A stretch of DNA of 64,000 nucleotides from Gilliamella bombi (lineage in GTDB: Bacteria; Pseudomonadota; Gammaproteobacteria; Enterobacterales; Orbaceae): positions 62,001-126,000 of the forward strand of contig NZ_FMWS01000016.1 in NCBI RefSeq assembly GCF_900103255.1, in the 5' to 3' direction. The notes beneath the pieces are model-generated. The model was not told the DNA's origin. It saw only the letters and a program-made list of their open reading frames with translations, and did no database searches. This document shows, in pieces, positions 55,846 to 64,000 of this stretch. The translations under genes and the position numbers were made by a program. Position 1 is the first letter of the stretch. Each line of letters starts with the position of its first letter.

Positions 55846-57372
55846 TTAATTATTTCTCAAAAAACCATATTTATATTCAGTTATCATATTACTATCGGTG
55901 ATAATTTCCGTATCTCGTCCTAAGTTATAAAGCTTTTCAACTTCATCTAGACTTAACAGTTTGGTTGCTAATGTTTTTTGGTAAGCACCGTTTTTAACTT
56001 GTTTAGACGCTTCATTAAACAATGGTTTACCATCTAAAACCAACTTATCAAGGCGATTTTTAGCAACATTGTCATCAATGCTAATCTCTGAATCCGAGGC
56101 ATAAATAAAGCCCATTGTACCCCAATAAGCATACTTAAATACCGATTGTGCCGTTTTTAATGTATCTAGCGAACGAGTACTATTAAATGCCAAAATACCA
56201 TTAGGATTTAATGAATTATGTAATATATTCATCATTTCTTGCGATAATAGATTGGTTATTCCTGAACGCCAATGGTAAGTAGTATTCATGACAATTAAAT
56301 CATACTTTTTATCACTATTTCGTTTAAGCCAACGTCGACCGTCATCAATATAGATATTAATTCTATGATCATCTAGTATTGGAGAAACAACTGGGTATTG
56401 TTTAATAATATCCAAGTAACCTTTATTAATTTCAATGGCGTCAATCGTTTCTAACGTAGGAAAACTTGATAAAGCACGCGTCCAAGCCCCACCACTAACA
56501 CCAATAACCAGCACTTTCTTAGGATTTGGATGAATTGCCGCTAATAGATAAAGCCGGTTTAAGTCATTTATATCATTATCTGGATCTATATTTAAAATGC
56601 CATCATACATTCGGTTTCCTAATACAATATTTTTCAGTCCATTCTTATTGTCATCGGCGATATGAATTACACCATAGCGATTTTCAATATAATAACTGAT
56701 AGAAGAGTCTTTTCCTAAGCTATCTCTGAAAATATAATCAGTGTGTTTATCGACTAAACAAAAGCAACAAATACCAAGTACAGCAAAGACAGAAACAGAA
56801 ACTGCCGATTTTTTAATTATCATCAAGCCACCTAATAAGATACAAACAATACCTATTAGAATAAACATTGATGAAATAGAAATATAATCAAGGAGAACAC
56901 CACCAATTAATAAACTACCCAGTGTCGAGCCAATAATATTAAAGAAATAGACTTTAGAAACTGAAGCCCCTACTTTTCCATTGGCTATATTCGTCCCTAA
57001 ATGGTGCACAATTGGAAATAATATTGCTTTTAAAGCTGCAACGACAAATATCAAAATACAACATATACCTTTACATAGACTTAAACTATTTGGTTGATTT
57101 ATGTTTTGAATAATAAATGGAATTAATATATCAATAAAACCAGCAAGAATTAAAACCACTCCTCCGACCAATAGTAGATTCGAATAGCGTGTACAAATTG
57201 ATTTACCTTGATTTGATCCAAAAGTGATACCTAATAGAAAAAAGAACAGTACAAGAGCAAAAGCATAAGAAGCACCACCAAACATAAAGCTAACGATTCT
57301 AAACCATAGCATTTCTTGACCTAAGCTCATCAATCCAACTAAAAGCGAAATGCACCAAGCAAAATATTTCAT
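55846..57372 (-). CDS. Membrane protein with C-terminal spermidine-synthase-like domain
   Basis: A 508-residue protein. Residues 1-215 form about seven helices (LMSLGQEMLWFRIVSFMFGG, FFNIIGSTLGSLLIGGVLLD). Residues about 235-480 form a SAM/decarboxy-SAM-type Rossmann domain with VLVIGVSGGAWTRAL, ETIDAIEINKGYL and NIYIDDGRRWL. The segment where spermidine synthases have the catalytic Asp reads LIVMNTTYHWRSG, so normal aminopropyl transfer is doubtful. It may move or modify a polyamine-like or other small molecule at the inner membrane; this is a guess. AGGAG lies 16 bases before the ATG. Flanking direct repeats and absence of neighbours in common suggest insertion as a unit. Confidence 0.75.
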   Translation of the reverse strand: MKYFAWCISLLVGLMSLGQEMLWFRIVSFMFGGASYAFALVLFFFLLGITFGSNQGKSICTRYSNLLLVGGVVLILAGFIDILIPFIIQNINQPNSLSLCKGICCILIFVVAALKAILFPIVHHLGTNIANGKVGASVSKVYFFNIIGSTLGSLLIGGVLLDYISISSMFILIGIVCILLGGLMIIKKSAVSVSVFAVLGICCFCLVDKHTDYIFRDSLGKDSSISYYIENRYGVIHIADDNKNGLKNIVLGNRMYDGILNIDPDNDINDLNRLYLLAAIHPNPKKVLVIGVSGGAWTRALSSFPTLETIDAIEINKGYLDIIKQYPVVSPILDDHRINIYIDDGRRWLKRNSDKKYDLIVMNTTYHWRSGITNLLSQEMMNILHNSLNPNGILAFNSTRSLDTLKTAQSVFKYAYWGTMGFIYASDSEISIDDNVAKNRLDKLVLDGKPLFNEASKQVKNGAYQKTLATKLLSLDEVEKLYNLGRDTEIITDSNMITEYKYGFLRNN

Positions 57373-57485
57373 AGTGATTTTCCTACTCCTAACTAACTAT
57401 TATTATTTAAGCTAATTATAGTTAATATATAATTAATTGCTAATATTTTAGACAATTATTCATTTTGCATCAAATTCAACTAGAT

Positions 57486-57562
57486 ATAAACGTAATACAA
57501 ACCGCCATTAGCTTTATTAATAACGCTATATTTGGAAGATTGACTTATAAATAATATTTATT
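57486..57562 (+). repeat. Imperfect direct repeat, right copy, in the gltB leader
   Basis: Partner of 54903-54982, same orientation, with the exact 19-base core at 57507-57525. It lies 96 bases upstream of gltB and includes a possible promoter (TTGGAA, 17 bases, TATTTA), so the left copy may be a duplicated gltB control region. Confidence 0.75.
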
Positions 57563-57657
57563 TGACCAAAAACTAATTTTTGATTAACTTCACACGCAAT
57601 ATGGAATTAAAGCCTATTCCTTCTTAAATTATAAAACGATGAATTAGAGGCAATGAT

Positions 57658-63541
<5,884 letters not shown>

Positions 63542-63583
63542 CGACTATCTTGCTCTCAATCAAAATTACTTTAAATAAAAAAC

Positions 63584-63610
63584 AAACCCGCTTTAAAACA
63601 GCGGGTTTTT
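63584..63610 (+). terminator. Terminator of gltBD
   Basis: AAACCCGCT and AGCGGGTTT form a 9-bp stem with a 7-base loop, followed by further T residues, 43 bases after the gltD stop. Confidence 0.9.
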
Positions 63611-63897
63611 AATGATTCGAGTTTTTATTTTTAATTTTAGTCGCTCAGATTTAATCTAACAGATACTTATTACTCATTAGCATTCATTTCAACAAAATCG
63701 AGTTAACTTCTTGTAATATTATATGCTTCTTCTATTTGCAGAATAAATAAGAAAACAGTAAAATTAGCGATTTTACTATTATCGTTACACTAAAAATTAA
63801 CGTTACATCAATTATCTACTGCATCAGGTATGAATAATATTTATAAAAAGCATTAATTATTAATAAAAACATAAGTTAATTATAAAATGGAGATAGT

Positions 63898-64000
63898 ATG
63901 AAAAGTAAAGGTGTCGCATATTTATTATGGTTCTTTCTTGGAATGTGGGGAGCCCATCGCATGTACTGTGGAAAATGGATTACAGGCTTCATTTGGTTTT
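63898..64000 (+). CDS. TM2-domain protein (5' part)
   Basis: The frame from ATG 63898 gives MKSKGVAYLLWFFLGMWGAHRMYCGKW and runs off the window. The basic start, hydrophobic helix and G-x-H-R-x-Y-x-G-K turn are the opening of a TM2 domain, a two-helix membrane module of unknown general function. A GGAG at 63889-63892 serves as ribosome site. Confidence 0.8.
   Translation, partial: MKSKGVAYLLWFFLGMWGAHRMYCGKWITGFIWF

Overview
The window is a stretch of an AT-rich gammaproteobacterial chromosome (roughly one third G+C by eye). Most proteins align over their whole length with Escherichia coli counterparts, and several neighbourhoods are classic for enteric relatives (rlmD-relA, secM-secA-mutT, yibN-secB-gpsA, rpsP-rimM-trmD-rplS, glnA-glnL-glnG, gltB-gltD). 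The base composition, the sugar-uptake genes and the mixed conservation suggest Orbaceae, for example a Gilliamella-like insect gut symbiont. That placement is inference. No rRNA, prophage, CRISPR array, transposase gene or replication origin was found.

Layout. 1-1.7 kb: end of nfsA and a histidine acid phosphatase lacking a signal peptide. 1.7-7.8 kb: a lactose/galactoside permease followed by galE-galT-galK-galM, behind a promoter with two GalR-type operators and a near-consensus CRP site. 8-12.1 kb: coaD, rlmD, relA. 12.1-13.7 kb (minus): folA and a MurG-like glycosyltransferase. 13.9-16 kb: a small exported Cys-rich ORF followed by a cueO-like multicopper oxidase. 16.2-19.9 kb: a short SecM arrest peptide, secA, mutT. 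20.2-21 kb: tRNA-Asn and a LOG-family gene. 21-26.2 kb (minus): cra then fruB-fruK-fruA, with a Cra operator and a CRP-like site. 26.3-30 kb (minus): a siderophore ABC importer with a palindromic Fur box. 30.1-34.2 kb (minus): glnA-glnL-glnG with a sigma-54 promoter and NtrC-like sites. 34.4-37.1 kb: a frameshifted exported protein, then yibN-secB-gpsA. 37.2-42.6 kb: an ornithine-cyclodeaminase-like gene, aas, lplT, murQ. 42.8-43.2 kb: a decayed mannose-type PTS gene. 43.5-45.4 kb: the rpsP operon. 45.6-46.2 kb: a MarC-family gene. 46.4-53.5 kb: a D-ornithine/D-lysine-type decarboxylase, antiporter and racemase, a second permease, and a divergent sigma-54 activator. 53.5-57.4 kb: yhiN-like gene and a two-gene membrane/spermidine-synthase-like module flanked by direct repeats. 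57.7-63.5 kb: gltB-gltD. 63.9 kb: start of a TM2-domain gene.

How the genes fit together. The carbon side (LacY plus the Leloir enzymes, fructose PTS, CRP and Cra sites) points to a sugar-fermenting life style. The nitrogen side (GlnA/NtrBC, GltBD) is a complete ammonia-assimilation set. Two loci look like translation-arrest sensors. The first is SecM ahead of secA, which keeps the GIRAGP motif but has lost the usual upstream Phe/Trp contacts. The second is a CutF/CruR-like Cys-rich leader ORF ending in an RPP motif directly ahead of the copper oxidase. The second is the most interesting candidate system in the window. Several signs of decay or rearrangement are also present: an in-frame stop and lost IIB domain in the mannose PTS gene, a frameshifted exported protein, a 38-bp intergenic repeat family (one inverted pair, two solo copies), and direct repeats around the spermidine-synthase-like pair.
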